From positions 260,241 through 324,240 of the forward strand of contig JAWKHS010000008.1 of assembly GCA_041394705.1 (NCBI GenBank): DNA of 64,000 nucleotides, given 5' to 3'. Below are positions 1 to 8,375 of the stretch, piece after piece. The position numbers and the translations under genes were made by a program. Every line of letters starts with the position of its first letter. Position 1 is the stretch's first letter. Source of the DNA: Vicinamibacterales bacterium. Lineage in GTDB: Bacteria; Acidobacteriota; Vicinamibacteria; Vicinamibacterales; UBA2999. A model generated the notes under the pieces. It was not told the origin of the DNA. It saw nothing but the letters and a program-made list of their open reading frames with translations, and made no database searches.

Positions 1-702
1 CGTCTTGAACTGGTTGAACTGGCGCGGCGTGGGGTTCCAGATCGTCTGTTCGTTGGTGTGGCGGACGAGCCGAAAGAGCTGCAGCCCCCAGAGCTGCTGC
101 TCCCGGCGCGGGAAACGGAGCTGCTTGAACGGCACCGCCTCCTCGACGTACCAGGCCTCGCCGTCGAACGACGAGCGGCACGTCCACACGCCGTCCCAGT
201 TCGAATTGATCGTGCGGCCGTCGTCGTAGGACTGGGAGTCGCGGATCGCGCAGCGCGGGTTGGTCTGGAAGTTGTACGCGTTCAGGCGGTCGAGGAACGT
301 GTCGAGGATGACGACGAAGAGGTCGCCGGCCCGGGCGTTGAAGTCGCGGCGGAGCTCGTTCACCACCAGCCTGTCGGTCTCGTCCTCGTGGAAGGTGGCG
401 CCGATGTAGAGGAAGTCCTCGTCGTAGAGGAAGCGCACCTCGGACCGGTGCTCGGGCGTGACTGGCGCACCCTCGCGCGGCTGCTGCTGCACGAAGTCGG
501 CGGCCGGCGGCGCCGAGCGCCACTCGGGCTCGTCGAGACGACCGTCCACGGCAATGCGATCGTCCGCGATCCGCACGGCCGTGACGCGCTTCTGAGCGCC
601 GGCGGCGGTCGGGCGCGGCTGGGCCGCCGCGCCCGTGGGCACCAGGACGCAGGCGACGACACCGCCCGTCGCCATCCACCGGGCCCACGATCGTGCACGC
701 AC
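1..702 (-). CDS. Exported CBM9-like / DUF5916-type protein, partial (C-terminus off the left edge)
   Basis: This gene starts near 702 and runs off the left edge, so only 234 residues are visible. A GTG start at 702 gives an Arg-rich n-region, a hydrophobic core and an AAAQ-like cleavage site at about residue 28. An in-frame TGA at 712-714 blocks any longer start; an ATG ten codons in is the alternative. Residues 40-205 look like the carbohydrate-binding family 9-type sandwich found at the N-terminus of DUF5916 proteins: VDGRLDEPEW, then FLYDEDFLYIGATFHEDE, then WDGVWTCRSSFDGEAWYVEE. In such proteins this domain precedes an outer-membrane-barrel-like region. The function of the family is not established. 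Expected location is the periplasm or outer membrane. The family call is from pattern recognition. Confidence 0.75.
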   Translation of the reverse strand, partial: MRARSWARWMATGGVVACVLVPTGAAAQPRPTAAGAQKRVTAVRIADDRIAVDGRLDEPEWRSAPPAADFVQQQPREGAPVTPEHRSEVRFLYDEDFLYIGATFHEDETDRLVVNELRRDFNARAGDLFVVILDTFLDRLNAYNFQTNPRCAIRDSQSYDDGRTINSNWDGVWTCRSSFDGEAWYVEEAVPFKQLRFPRREQQLWGLQLFRLVRHTNEQTIWNPTPRQFNQFKT

Positions 703-753
703 GGCCCGAGATCATACCGTCGAACCCTTCGACCGGCCGGGCCCGGCGGTACG

Positions 754-1194
754 ATGGCGGAGCGGACCGCCATGCCGCCTGCCTCCCGAGACCGTGCGCC
801 GACGATCCTGTTCGACGGCGGCTGCGCGCTGTGCCACGGCGCCGTGCGCTGGGTGATCGCGCGCGATCCGGCCGGCGTCTTCCGCTTCGCGCCGCTCGAT
901 TCGGCTGTCGCGCGACGCCTCGTGTCGACGGCCGGGCCCCTGCCGGACTCGCTCGTGCTCGTGGACGCCGACGGCGCGCACGTCGAGTCGGAGGCGGTGC
1001 TGGGGATTCTCCGCCGGCTTCCCGGGCCCTGGCGCGTCGCCGCCATCGGGGCCGTCGTGCCGCGCCCGGTGCGCAACGCGGCGTACCGCTGGGTGGCGCG
1101 CCGGCGCGGGCGCTGGTTCGGCCGCCGGGACGCGTGCCTCGCGCCGACGCCGGACGTGGCGGCCCGATTGCTCGACGATTCCCACTCGTGCTGA
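754..1194 (+). CDS. DCC-family thiol-disulfide oxidoreductase (DUF393)
   Basis: A 146-residue protein with the DCC-family signature near its N-terminus: FDGGCALCHG, with the redox-type CxxC pair at Cys24 and Cys27. The family is annotated as putative thiol-disulfide oxidoreductases, but substrates are unknown. The rest fits the family: a hydrophobic LVLVDADG strand, a segment carrying ESEAVLGILRRLPG, and a basic RWVARRRGRWFGRR region near the C-terminus that often precedes the end of DCC proteins. It is transcribed divergently from the gene at 1-702 with a gap of about 50 bases. The start at 754 puts the CxxC in the usual position; the open frame extends further upstream but that part overlaps the opposite gene. 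Confidence 0.85.
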   Translation: MAERTAMPPASRDRAPTILFDGGCALCHGAVRWVIARDPAGVFRFAPLDSAVARRLVSTAGPLPDSLVLVDADGAHVESEAVLGILRRLPGPWRVAAIGAVVPRPVRNAAYRWVARRRGRWFGRRDACLAPTPDVAARLLDDSHSC

Positions 1195-1363
1195 CCGGCG
1201 GGCCCGGAGACGTCTGCGATAATCTCAACGGTCCCGCCGTGATCGCCGCCGCTCCGGTTCCGTCCCGCACTCCAGGCCGCCGCCCTGCCGCCCGCGCGTC
1301 CGCGCGCTGGTGGTGGTGCGACCGCCCGCGGCGCCCGGCGGCGCCCGCCCGGATCGGCCAGGC

Positions 1364-2956
1364 ATGGGCCTGCTGACGGCCGCCGGCCGGCTCGTTCCGG
1401 CCTCCTTCAAGCAGCGATCGCTCCGGCGCAACGTGGTCCTGAACTGGGCCGCGGCGTTCCTGGCGGCCGCGGTCGCGCTGGGCACGACGCCGCTCGTCGT
1501 GCACGCCCTCGACACCGAGAACTACGGCGTCTGGACGTTCCTGAACGGCCTGACGCTCTATTCGAACCTGCTCTACGTCGGCCTTGGCGCCGCCTTCATG
1601 ACGCGGTTGTCGGACGCGGTCGGCCGCGGCGACGTCGCCGTCCAGACGCGGCTGCTCGGCGTGGCCCTCACGTTGTACGCCGCCCTGGGCACGGTGTGCT
1701 TCCTCGCGGCCGAGCTCCTGAGCCCGGTCGTGCCGCACCTCTTCGCCACGCCGCTCACGCCGGAGGCACAGTCGGCGGCGACGCTCACCCTCGGCCTCCT
1801 GGGCGTGCGGCTGCTCTTCATGTTCCTGAACTCGGCCTTCTCGGCCCTGCTCGCCTCGCACGGCCGGTGGGACCTGGTGTCCGGCATCATCGTCGTCGCC
1901 ACCCTGGCCAGGACCGTGGGTGTCGTGTGGGCCACCTACCAGCCGACGCCCATCGTGAAGCTGGCCGCCGTGGTGGTGCTCGACGCCGCGCTGCAGCTGC
2001 CGCTCCTGATGGCCGCGTGCCGGGCCGTGGCGCCCTCGGTGGCCATCCGTCCCGTGATGCCGGAACGCCAGGAACTGCGGGGGCTGTACGGGTTCGGCGT
2101 GCAGGCGTTCGTCCTGCAGGTGGCGGTCCTGGTCATCGCCTACACCGACACGGCGCTCATCGGCGTCCTGCTGGGGGCCTCCGCCGTGACGCTGTACGCC
2201 CTGCCCCTGCAGCTCATCGAGCACTCGCGCGTCGTGATCAACGGCATCACCCAGAGCCTGCTGCCGGAGCTGGCCGCGTTCAGGGCGCGGGGCGACGTGG
2301 CCAGCCTGAAGGCCCTGTACCTGGATGCCTCGCGGGCCTGCGGCGCCCTGTCGGCCTTCGTCAACGTGCACCTGGTGATGCTCGGGCCGGCCTTCCTGCG
2401 GCTCTGGGTGGGGCCCGAGATCGCAACGGGGTCCTTCAACATCCTGCTGTTCCTGGCGATCGGGGCGACCGCGAGCGCGCTCTCCACGCAGATCCTGACG
2501 CCCTTCTACCAGGCCTTCGATCGCCAGCGCTACCTGGTCGGCGTGGTGGTCGCCGAGGCGGTCGTGAACTTCGGCCTGAGCGTGTGGCTCTCCCGCGCCC
2601 TCGGCGTGTGGGGCGTGGCGCTCGCGACCGCCGTGCCCGCCGCCGGCATCACGCTCGCGCTGGCGCCGCGGTTCATCCTGCCACGCATCGGGGTCGGCCT
2701 CCGCGACTTCGCGCGGCGCGTCGCCCTGCCATCGGCCGCGCTCGGCGCCGCCTGCGCGCTGACGCAGGCACTGCTCGCGCCGTGGGTCGACCCGACGTCG
2801 TACGCGCGCCTCGCCCTGCGCGTCGCCGTGGCCGGCGCGGTGGCGCTGCCCGTGATCGTCGTGGTGTTTCCGCGCGAGACGTGGATGCCGCTGGCCGGCC
2901 GCGTGGCCCCCTCGCTTGCGCGCCGCCTCGATCGCCTGGGCGCGCGGCCGAACTGA
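1364..2956 (+). CDS. Polysaccharide flippase / MATE-like lipid-linked oligosaccharide exporter (Wzx-type)
   Basis: A 530-residue polytopic membrane protein with about 12-14 hydrophobic segments, typical of the MOP superfamily flippases that move lipid-linked glycans across the inner membrane. The N-terminus RRNVVLNWAAAFLAAAV followed by FLNGLTLYSNLLYVGLGAAF resembles O-antigen translocases. No glycosyltransferases flank it, so its substrate cannot be inferred. The ATG at 1364 is preferred; a GTG at 1310 would add 18 residues of low-complexity Pro/Arg/Gly sequence. A GATAAT motif at 1218-1223 may be the -10 element. Confidence 0.82.
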   Translation: MGLLTAAGRLVPASFKQRSLRRNVVLNWAAAFLAAAVALGTTPLVVHALDTENYGVWTFLNGLTLYSNLLYVGLGAAFMTRLSDAVGRGDVAVQTRLLGVALTLYAALGTVCFLAAELLSPVVPHLFATPLTPEAQSAATLTLGLLGVRLLFMFLNSAFSALLASHGRWDLVSGIIVVATLARTVGVVWATYQPTPIVKLAAVVVLDAALQLPLLMAACRAVAPSVAIRPVMPERQELRGLYGFGVQAFVLQVAVLVIAYTDTALIGVLLGASAVTLYALPLQLIEHSRVVINGITQSLLPELAAFRARGDVASLKALYLDASRACGALSAFVNVHLVMLGPAFLRLWVGPEIATGSFNILLFLAIGATASALSTQILTPFYQAFDRQRYLVGVVVAEAVVNFGLSVWLSRALGVWGVALATAVPAAGITLALAPRFILPRIGVGLRDFARRVALPSAALGAACALTQALLAPWVDPTSYARLALRVAVAGAVALPVIVVVFPRETWMPLAGRVAPSLARRLDRLGARPN

Positions 2957-3063
2957 GCCCTGCCACGACGCCGGGGCCGCGTCGGTTTGCCTTGCGCCGG
3001 CCGACCCCATGAGCGCATGCTGACCCGGTGCTCCACCTGTCGGAGCACGGAACGGGAGCCGCC

Positions 3064-3219
3064 ATGGCCGAGCCTGCATCGGGTCAGCCTCAGAAGTGCG
3101 CCCACCCGAGCTGCGACTGCACGGTGCCCGCTGGCACGAAGTACTGCAGCGATTACTGCAAGCGGGCGCCGGAGACCGAGCTGCACTGCAACTGCATGCA
3201 TCCGGCGTGTCGCCGCTGA
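3064..3219 (+). CDS. Small bacterial metallothionein (SmtA/BmtA-like)
   Basis: A 51-residue Cys-rich protein. Eight cysteines (12, 17, 19, 28, 32, 42, 44, 49) and three histidines (14, 41, 46) follow the SmtA-type pattern: KCAHPSCDCTV, then YCSDYC, then CNCMHPAC. Family members bind Zn(II), Cd(II) or Cu(I) in Cys/His clusters and buffer metals in the cytoplasm. The length matches the family (about 50-60 residues), though SmtA itself carries nine Cys. The start at 3064 has a purine-rich GGGAG a few bases upstream; an upstream ATG at 3028 is less likely. No SmtB-type repressor gene is adjacent, so regulation is not evident. Confidence 0.85.
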   Translation: MAEPASGQPQKCAHPSCDCTVPAGTKYCSDYCKRAPETELHCNCMHPACRR

Positions 3220-3249
3220 CGGCGGACCGGACGTGCCGTCCGGCGCCCG

Positions 3250-4632
3250 CTACGGCGCCGGGCGCTTGAACGACGCCGCCAGGGCCGGGCGATCCAGCCT
3301 GGCCCCGTCGAGATACACGTCGGCAATCCTCCGCGTGTTCCTGATGTCGTCGAGCGGGTTGGCGTCGAGGACGATGAAGCTCGCGCGCTTGCCGGCGGCC
3401 AGCGCGCCCAGGTCGTCCAGGCCCATCAGGGCGGCGGGCCGGCTGGTGGCCGCGACGATCGCCTCGGCGGGCGACATGCCGAGCTGCACCCACCGCGCCA
3501 TCTCCACGTGCTCTCCCGAGCCGAAGGTGTGCCCTGGCTGGATGCCCGTGTCGGTGGCCAGCACGACCCTGGCCCCGGCGGCCAGCATCTTCGGAAAGTT
3601 CTCGGCCATCTGGCGTTCACGGTCGGCCGCGCTCGCAGGCGGAGGGCCGCAGCTTGGAGCCAGCGGACGGCGCTCCTTCGTGGCGCGGATGCGGGCGATG
3701 ACGGCATCCGGCAGTGCCTGCTCGAAGAACGGGTCGGCGTTGCAGACCTCGGTCGGGTCGCCGAGTCCGATGACGGTCGCCCAGTAGGGCTTCCGCTCGC
3801 GGACGAGAGCGAGGTACTCGTCGTCCAGCGGCTCGCGCTGCACCATGTGGACGAGAACGTCGGTGCCGGCCTTGACGGCCGTCTTCTGATCGGCCAGGTC
3901 GATGGCGTGCGTGTGCAGGGTCATCTTCAGGCGGTGCGCTTCGTCCACGATCGCGAGATACACGTCGAGCGGCAGCTTGGGATAGCTCCCGCGGCGATCG
4001 TCGTACCAGGCCTTGACGTGGCGAATCCCGCGCGACGCCAGGCGGCGCAGAGCCGCCCGGGCCTCCGCCGCGGTCGTGACCTCGTTGATCACCTTCAGCT
4101 CGTTGGTCGCGACGCGCAGCACGGCGTCCGGGCCGCCGTTGGGCGGCGCGAAGCCCGGCATGAAGAGCAGGCGGGCGGCCGGCGGCAGGCGGCCGGCCCG
4201 CTGGTCGGCCTGGATGGCGAGCATCTGGTCGAGGGGGCTGGTCCCGACCGAGGTGACGGCGGCAGTACCGTAGAAGGCCGAGCGCTGGAGGTGGTCCACG
4301 ACGTTGCCGGGCGTATGGTTCGAGGCCTGCCACGACGTGTACTTCTCGTAGCCGATGTGGACGTGGACGTTGACCATCGCCGGCATCACGGTCTTGCCGC
4401 CCAGGTCCACGCGCGTGGCTCCTGAGGGCGCGGCCACCGAGCCGGCGGGCCCGATCGCCCGGATGCGCCCGGCCTCCACCAGGAAGGCGCCCCGCTCGAT
4501 GGGCGGTCCGGGCACGCCGAGGAGCAGGCGGGCGCCTTCATAGAGAGTGGCGCGGGAAGGCGACTGCCCCGAGACCGCCAGGGTCGCGCCCGCCATGAGC
4601 AGCCCCATCCACCCGAATCGATTCGTCATCAT
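3250..4632 (-). CDS. Exported amidohydrolase-family metal-dependent hydrolase
   Basis: A 460-residue amidohydrolase-superfamily protein with a signal-like N-terminus (about residues 1-23). Metal-site motifs appear in order: HVHIGY (His90 and His92), a Lys in HVKAWYDD, LHTHAID, VHMVQ and ATDTG. This is the imidazolonepropionase/prolidase-like layout seen in many secreted Acidobacteria hydrolases. The first strand reads NVHVH rather than the common DxHxH. The C-terminal FIVLDANPLDDIRNTRRI is typical of the composite beta-sandwich domain. The substrate cannot be predicted. It is transcribed divergently from the first TonB-dependent receptor across a 248-base, AT-richer gap. Confidence 0.85.
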   Translation of the reverse strand: MMTNRFGWMGLLMAGATLAVSGQSPSRATLYEGARLLLGVPGPPIERGAFLVEAGRIRAIGPAGSVAAPSGATRVDLGGKTVMPAMVNVHVHIGYEKYTSWQASNHTPGNVVDHLQRSAFYGTAAVTSVGTSPLDQMLAIQADQRAGRLPPAARLLFMPGFAPPNGGPDAVLRVATNELKVINEVTTAAEARAALRRLASRGIRHVKAWYDDRRGSYPKLPLDVYLAIVDEAHRLKMTLHTHAIDLADQKTAVKAGTDVLVHMVQREPLDDEYLALVRERKPYWATVIGLGDPTEVCNADPFFEQALPDAVIARIRATKERRPLAPSCGPPPASAADRERQMAENFPKMLAAGARVVLATDTGIQPGHTFGSGEHVEMARWVQLGMSPAEAIVAATSRPAALMGLDDLGALAAGKRASFIVLDANPLDDIRNTRRIADVYLDGARLDRPALAASFKRPAP

Positions 4633-4880
4633 CGTCGCCTCCGACGCTCACCGGGCCGTATCCCGAATGATACGGGAGCGGCCTATCACGTCGCGCTGGT
4701 ATTCACCATGCGAAAACCTTGTATTTGCGTGTCGTCAGAACCGGGATTGAAACGACTCTGACCCGACGGTTAAAACCTCAGCCCTGCATGCCGAGCCGCA
4801 GTCGCGCCTCTTTGCGCTCTGAGGCGGGCGAGCTCACAGCCGAGCCCGAAGTGCCGGCGGGCCTAAAGGGAGAGGTGGAG

Positions 4881-7877
4881 ATGGAGAGACGACTGCGAAC
4901 GTGGATCATGTGTGCCGCGCTCGCCATGTGCGCGCCAGGCGTCGCACTGGCTCAGAGTTCGTTCACGGGGACGGTCCGGGACACGAGCGGCGCGGTGCTG
5001 CCGGGCGTCACGGTGGAAGCGACGAGCCCGGTGCTCATCGAGGGCACCAAGTCGGACATCACCGACGCGAACGGTCTGTACCGCATCGTGGACCTGCGCC
5101 CGGGCGTCTACACCTTGAGCTTCTCGCTGGCCGGGTTCAAGCAGGTCCGGCAGGAAAAGGTGGAGCTGCGCGCCGACTTCGTGGGCACCATGAACGCGAC
5201 GCTCGAGGTGGGCGCCATCGAGGAGGCCATCACGGTCACGGGCGCCTCACCCACCGTCGACGTCTCGAGCAACGCCAAGGTCGAGGTGATGACCTCCGAG
5301 ATCCTCGAGCAGGTGCCCACCGGCCGCACCATCCAGGCCCTGGCCCAGCTCGTGAGCGGCGTCTCCCTGAACGTGCCGGACGTGGGCGGCTCGCGCGCCA
5401 TGCAGCAGAGCTACATGTCCACCCGTGGCCTCAGCTCCGCCAACAACATCGTGACGGTGGACGGCCTGATGGTGAACGGCCTCGACGGTGACGGTGCCGT
5501 CCAGCAGTACTTCAACGCCGCGATGATGGAGGAGATGACCTACCAGACGAGCGGCGCCGGCGCCGACGTCTCGCAGGGCGGCGTCCGCATGAACATCGTC
5601 CCGAAGGACGGCGGCAACCGCTTCAGCGGCTCCTTCTTCGGCTCCTTCAACCACAAGAACCTGCAGAGCAAGAACCTCACCCAGGACATCATCGACCGCG
5701 GCCTCCGGACCGGCGGCGGCGTCGACCGGATCTACGACCTCAACCTGGCCATCGGCGGCCCCATCAAGCGCGACCGCCTGTGGTTCTTCGGCTCCGCCAG
5801 GGCCTGGTCCGTCAACGCCCCGGTGCAGGACGTGCTCGTGGTGCCGGCGGGCACGCCGTATCGCACGGGCATCGCCCAGTGCCGGAGCGGGGCGATCTCC
5901 TGCGAGACCGGCATCGACGACCAGAGCATCGAAAGCGGCATGCTGCGCCTGACCTGGCAGGCCACCTCGAAGCACAAGTTCTCGGTGTACTACGACGAGA
6001 TCAACAAGTACCGTGGGCACGGCATGAACGCCGGCGACGACTACAACACGGCCTCCCAGATCTGGACCTCGCCGCGCTACAACTCCGCGGCCGCCAAGTA
6101 CACGGGCACCCTCAGCAACCAGCTCCTCGCCGAGGCCGGCTACTCGTTCAACTACGAGGAATACGTCATCACCAACCAGGAGGGCGTCAACAAGGTGCCG
6201 TTCTCGCCCGAGTGGTTCGCCAACGCGAGCCGCCGTGACCAGAACCTGGTCACCCTCACCAACGGCCTGGCGAACTGGGGCGGCCGATACCCGGACCGCT
6301 GGAACATGATGGGCGCGCTCAGCTACATCACGGGCGCGCACAACGTCCGCGCCGGGTTCCAGTACACCTGGGGCACGTACGTGAACACCCGCGAGACCAA
6401 CGCCGACCTGCAGCAGGTGTACTCGAACGGCAACCCGATCAGCGTGACCGTCTACAACACGCCGCTGCGCTACCAGGAGAACCTGAACGGCGACCTGGGC
6501 CTCTATATCCAGGACTCCTGGGCGCTGAACCGCCTGACCATCAACACGGGCCTCCGCTGGGAGCGCTTCGCCCACGAAGTGGCGGATCAGAAGTCGGGCG
6601 CCGGCCGTTTCATCGGCGAGCGGAGCTTCTCGGCAATCCCGATGCCCACGTGGAAGGACTTCGCCCCCCGGGTCGGCATCGTGTACGACGTGTTCGGCAC
6701 CGGCAGGACGGCCCTGAAGGCCGGCTTCAACCGCTACAACGAGTCGCGCACGACCCAGTTCGCGACCCGCTACAATCCGCTGGCGCTCACGAGCGCGAGC
6801 CTCAGCTGGACCGACCTGAACGGCAACGACATCGCCGAGGGCGACAAGGGCTGCACGTACCTGTCCCCGGGCTGCGAGATCAACTACGCCCAGCTGCCGT
6901 CGAACTTCGGCAGCCGGTCGCTGGCGACCGTGGATCCCGACTTCCAGCGCACCTACAACCTGGAGTACACGGGCGGCATCCAGCACGAGCTCTTCCCCCG
7001 GGTGTCGGTCTCGGCCACCTACTACCGCCGCAAGTTCTACGACCTGGCGGTGCGCGACAACCTCCTCCGGGAGTTCAGCGACTACCGCGCCGTGGACGTC
7101 GTGAGCCCGCTCGACGGCAGCGTGTTCCAGGTCTACACGGTGGCCACCGCGGCCAAGCTGCGGGAGGTGCAGGACTTCGACACCAACAGCTCGGACCGGT
7201 CGCAGGTGTACAACGGCGCCGATCTGACGTTCAATGCGCGGCTGCCCCGGGGCGGCACGCTCTTCGGCGGCTTCACCATGGAACGCACCATGCGGAACGT
7301 GTGTGACGAGCCGGACAACCCGAACAACCTCCGCTTCTGCGACGACGCGGACAACGGCATCCCCTGGCTGAAGCAGTTCAAGTTCGCGGGCACCTACCCG
7401 GTGGGCTTCGGCGTCCAGGCCAGTCTCTCGTTCCAGAGCATCGCCGGGCGTGCGCTCGGCGGCTACACGACGGCCAACAACAAGATCTCGGGTCCCGGGT
7501 ACGGCGACACCGGGAGCCCGGTGGCCACCCAGTGGCTCATCACGCGGGCGACCCGCTACGCCGCCAACTGCACGGGCCCGTGCACGCCGGGCGCGCTGGT
7601 GGTCCCGGGCATGACCGAGGCCTCCGTCACGGTGCCGCTCGTGCCCGGCGGAACCGAGTTCCTGGACCGGATCAACCAGCTCGACCTGAGCCTCGCCAAG
7701 TGGTTCGACGTCGGCGGCGGCCGCCGGGCGCAGTTCCAGGTGGACCTCTTCAACATCGCCAACGCCAACCCGGTGCTGGGCGTGCGGTCGGTCAACTTCG
7801 GCACCGCCGCCTACAACACGCCGAGCAGCATCCTGAACCCGCGCGTCATCCGGCTGGGCGTGCAGTTCAAGTGGTAG
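4881..7877 (+). CDS. TonB-dependent receptor, Oar-like, with carboxypeptidase regulatory-like domain (paralogue 1)
   Basis: A 998-residue outer-membrane receptor. A signal peptide ends in VALAQ (residue 25). A carboxypeptidase-regulatory-like beta-sandwich (about 28-105) starts FTGTVRDTSGAVLPGVTVEA. The plug (about 118-230) contains TSEILEQVPTGRTIQALAQL and NIVTVDGLMVNGLDG. A long beta-barrel ends in the aromatic NPRVIRLGVQFKW. Such proteins import large ligands or serve adhesion (Oar) using the proton-motive force through TonB/ExbBD; the substrate is unknown. The ATG at 4881 directly follows a purine-rich AGGGAGAGGTGGAG. A strong hairpin follows the stop. The gene at 8376 is a close tandem paralogue. 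Confidence 0.92.
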   Translation: MERRLRTWIMCAALAMCAPGVALAQSSFTGTVRDTSGAVLPGVTVEATSPVLIEGTKSDITDANGLYRIVDLRPGVYTLSFSLAGFKQVRQEKVELRADFVGTMNATLEVGAIEEAITVTGASPTVDVSSNAKVEVMTSEILEQVPTGRTIQALAQLVSGVSLNVPDVGGSRAMQQSYMSTRGLSSANNIVTVDGLMVNGLDGDGAVQQYFNAAMMEEMTYQTSGAGADVSQGGVRMNIVPKDGGNRFSGSFFGSFNHKNLQSKNLTQDIIDRGLRTGGGVDRIYDLNLAIGGPIKRDRLWFFGSARAWSVNAPVQDVLVVPAGTPYRTGIAQCRSGAISCETGIDDQSIESGMLRLTWQATSKHKFSVYYDEINKYRGHGMNAGDDYNTASQIWTSPRYNSAAAKYTGTLSNQLLAEAGYSFNYEEYVITNQEGVNKVPFSPEWFANASRRDQNLVTLTNGLANWGGRYPDRWNMMGALSYITGAHNVRAGFQYTWGTYVNTRETNADLQQVYSNGNPISVTVYNTPLRYQENLNGDLGLYIQDSWALNRLTINTGLRWERFAHEVADQKSGAGRFIGERSFSAIPMPTWKDFAPRVGIVYDVFGTGRTALKAGFNRYNESRTTQFATRYNPLALTSASLSWTDLNGNDIAEGDKGCTYLSPGCEINYAQLPSNFGSRSLATVDPDFQRTYNLEYTGGIQHELFPRVSVSATYYRRKFYDLAVRDNLLREFSDYRAVDVVSPLDGSVFQVYTVATAAKLREVQDFDTNSSDRSQVYNGADLTFNARLPRGGTLFGGFTMERTMRNVCDEPDNPNNLRFCDDADNGIPWLKQFKFAGTYPVGFGVQASLSFQSIAGRALGGYTTANNKISGPGYGDTGSPVATQWLITRATRYAANCTGPCTPGALVVPGMTEASVTVPLVPGGTEFLDRINQLDLSLAKWFDVGGGRRAQFQVDLFNIANANPVLGVRSVNFGTAAYNTPSSILNPRVIRLGVQFKW

Positions 7878-7898
7878 CCACCCGCGCCTGACAGGGGA

Positions 7899-7929
7899 CC
7901 GGCCCGGCCGCGACGGCCGGGCCGGGTTT
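7899..7929 (+). terminator. Hairpin downstream of the first TonB receptor
   Basis: A perfect 11-bp GC-only stem (CCGGCCCGGCC / GGCCGGGCCGG) with a 5-base loop lies 22 bases after the receptor stop codon and is followed by GTTT. The T tract is short, but position and stability fit an intrinsic terminator. Confidence 0.65.
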
Positions 7930-8375
7930 CCGCCCCACGGCCGCCGGCGGCGGGCTTCCTCAACGCCCGCTGGCTGTCCAGCCCGCGGGTCGGCCGCGCC
8001 CGTCCCCCGCTCGATTCCCCTCCCGTCTTCTCCGCCCGTTCTCCCCGCCCACGCCCCTTCGGGCTCGCCCTTGGCCCTGTTCCGGGCTTCCTCCCCGTCT
8101 CACGCGCCCCGGTCGCCCCCTTGACAGACGGGCTCGATGCTGCCGCCAGCCGGGCTCATGTAATGCATCTCCTGTAGACATACACTGGCGTTTGCAGATG
8201 TTTCGTGATAAATCCTCGCAGCCATCTACGGCCCAAAAGGCTGTATCTGGGTTGGCGCACATGGGGGATGCGCCCCCCTCGTGGTGCTGTACGTCATAGG
8301 CGGCCGAGGCGGGACGAACGCTCAGGGGTACGTGACCGGGGCGGGCGGCCCCCGACAACCAGGGAGATGAGGGCC
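7930..8375. other. Intergenic region between the two receptor paralogues
   Basis: About 450 bases without a convincing gene. The first part (roughly 7990-8120) is a C/T-rich stretch on the plus strand. After it, base composition shifts to AT-richer sequence (about 8155-8300), which probably holds the promoter and leader of the next receptor. A TTGACA at 8121-8126 has no good -10 partner at 16-18 bases. A small G5/C5 hairpin sits near 8263-8278. The minus-strand reading frame here is Arg/Gly-rich and unlike a real protein. Confidence 0.5.

Noticed and set aside
360..1076. Minus-strand open frame of 238 codons near the left edge
   Set aside because: It is out of frame with the convincing CBM9-like reading frame and its translation is Arg/Ser/Pro-rich without a motif.
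1192..1194. TGA after a C-terminal Cys in the DCC protein as a possible selenocysteine codon
   Set aside because: selC is present, but reading on gives only a short unrelated extension, no SECIS-like hairpin is obvious, and DCC proteins normally end here.
7960..8358. Minus-strand frame of 132 codons between the receptor paralogues
   Set aside because: Its C-terminal half is the mirror of the C/T-rich tract (Arg/Gly-rich) and no ribosome binding site was found.
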